A stretch of 64,000 nucleotides of DNA from Bin80 sp965207565. Its GTDB lineage: Bacteria; Bacteroidota; Rhodothermia; Rhodothermales; Bin80. Shown here piece after piece: positions 63,308 to 64,000 of this stretch (its first letter is position 1; every line of letters starts with the position of its first letter). Location of the stretch: positions 62,001 to 126,000 of the forward strand of contig CBDBMQ010000020.1 of NCBI GenBank assembly GCA_965207565.1. The letters are read 5' to 3'. The position numbers and the translations under genes were made by a program. The notes under the pieces were generated by a model. That model was not told the origin of the DNA. It saw nothing but the letters and a program-made list of their open reading frames with translations, and did not search any database.

Positions 63308-64000
63308 ATGCCTACAAAACGAATCTCAATGAAAATGATCAAGCGCATTCTGGAACTACGATTTGGGTTCAAGCTGTCCATTCGCGCGATTGCCCGCCAT
63401 GTGGGGGTTGGCCGCAGTTCGGTTTCCCGGATTGTTGAGCGTGCGACGGTGGCGAATTTGACCTGGCCGTTACCCGCGGGGATGACGGATGCGGAGCTGG
63501 AGGCGATTTTTTATCCCAGTTCGGCCCAAAGTGCTTCGGCTCAGCGGTCAGTGCCGAACTGGGCTGAGGTTGAGCAGGAACTGACCAAACACAGGATGCT
63601 GACTCTGGCGCAGCTTTGGAGGGAGTATATTGAGGCGAACCCGAACGGGTATCAGTACAGTCGCTATTGCGATCTCTATCGCCGTTGGCGCGCAAAGAAT
63701 ATAGATCCGGTGATGCGTCATACCCATAAGGCAGGCGACCGCTTGTTCGTGGATTATTCGGGAAAGAAGCCGTGTGTGGTGGATCCGGATACCGGTGAAG
63801 AGCGGACCGTGGAGTTGTTTGTTGCCGTACTGGGAGCGTCCAACTATCTGTATGCGGATGCCACCGAGACCCAAAAAGCAAAGGATTTCTGCGAGTCGGT
63901 TCGTCGGGCATTGGAGTTTTTTGGAGGTGTGCCGCGCGCGATTGTACCGGACAATCTGAAGTCCGCAGTGATTCGATTCCAGAAGGATGATGTTCCCGTT
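63308..64000 (+). CDS. istA: IS21-family transposase IstA, partial
   Basis: 231 codons from the ATG at 63308 to the window edge with no stop. The N-terminal helix-turn-helix is LSIRAIARHVGVGRSSVSRI. The rve/DDE catalytic core starts at RLFVDYSGKKPCVVD (first Asp), with the second Asp in VPDNLKSAVIRF. IstA works with the ATPase IstB, expected just beyond the edge. No frameshift in the visible part. Confidence 0.9.
   Translation, partial: MPTKRISMKMIKRILELRFGFKLSIRAIARHVGVGRSSVSRIVERATVANLTWPLPAGMTDAELEAIFYPSSAQSASAQRSVPNWAEVEQELTKHRMLTLAQLWREYIEANPNGYQYSRYCDLYRRWRAKNIDPVMRHTHKAGDRLFVDYSGKKPCVVDPDTGEERTVELFVAVLGASNYLYADATETQKAKDFCESVRRALEFFGGVPRAIVPDNLKSAVIRFQKDDVPV

Overview
The window reads as chromosomal DNA of a Bacteroidota/FCB-group bacterium, most likely of the Rhodothermota type. 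The main clues are a secreted protein ending in the NYPNPFNP-type C-terminal sorting domain used by type IX secretion (34609-36240), a cytochrome b558-type SdhC/SdhA/SdhB operon, outer-membrane beta-barrel proteins, few clear Shine-Dalgarno sequences and several TTG starts. The lineage call is an inference from gene families; no marker gene such as 16S rRNA lies in the window, and no tRNA or rRNA gene was found.

Left half (1-19.3 kb): a partial IS605-type TnpB sits at the left edge. It is followed by a Na+/Ca2+ exchanger, the succinate dehydrogenase operon (sdhCAB), citrate synthase, an RNase G without its usual zinc-link cysteines, a beta-barrel protein, a PhnP-like hydrolase, aroQ and nadE. 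Then comes a cluster with an amidohydrolase, a TPR/metallopeptidase protein, DUF4159 and a MoxR ATPase. The MoxR cluster stops abruptly without its usual DUF58/Bat partners.

Accessory segment (19.3-30.1 kb): an apparently intact restriction-modification locus comes first, with two overlapping adenine-methylase-like genes and a helicase carrying an N-terminal GIY-YIG-like domain. It is followed by decaying defence genes: a VapB with a frameshifted VapC, a Schlafen/AlbA_2 regulator with an amber codon near its start, a frameshifted P-loop ATPase and a DUF4007 gene. A 297-bp direct repeat of the DUF4007 3' end brackets the last group.

Core segment (30.1-40.4 kb): beta-CASP RNase, transaldolase-like aldolase, GAF/SpoIIE phosphatase, UPF0173 hydrolase, a LamG surface protein, pdxJ-era and the convergent pdxB (vitamin B6 synthesis), and a SleB-like hydrolase.

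Right-hand island (40.5-64 kb): a Panacea-type antitoxin and its partner open the island. Next comes a large imperfect inverted structure. Three tandem copies of an AAA-type ATPase gene lie on the + strand (41.6-46.3 kb) and three on the - strand (53.7-60.4 kb). Each is preceded, 118-126 nt upstream, by the 3' end of a cytosine-C5 methyltransferase gene. Only one methyltransferase copy is complete (57325-58365). Between the arms lies a 6.9-kb mobilizable core with a primase, P4-type helicase, MobC-like protein, relaxase, a degenerate relaxase paralogue and a Sel1-repeat protein. The ATPases are nearly identical over their C-terminal third, hypervariable between Walker A and Walker B, and mosaic. 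This suggests a diversifying cassette array linked to a DNA methylase. I regard it as the best candidate for an undescribed system here. IS110- and IS21-family elements break up the right end.
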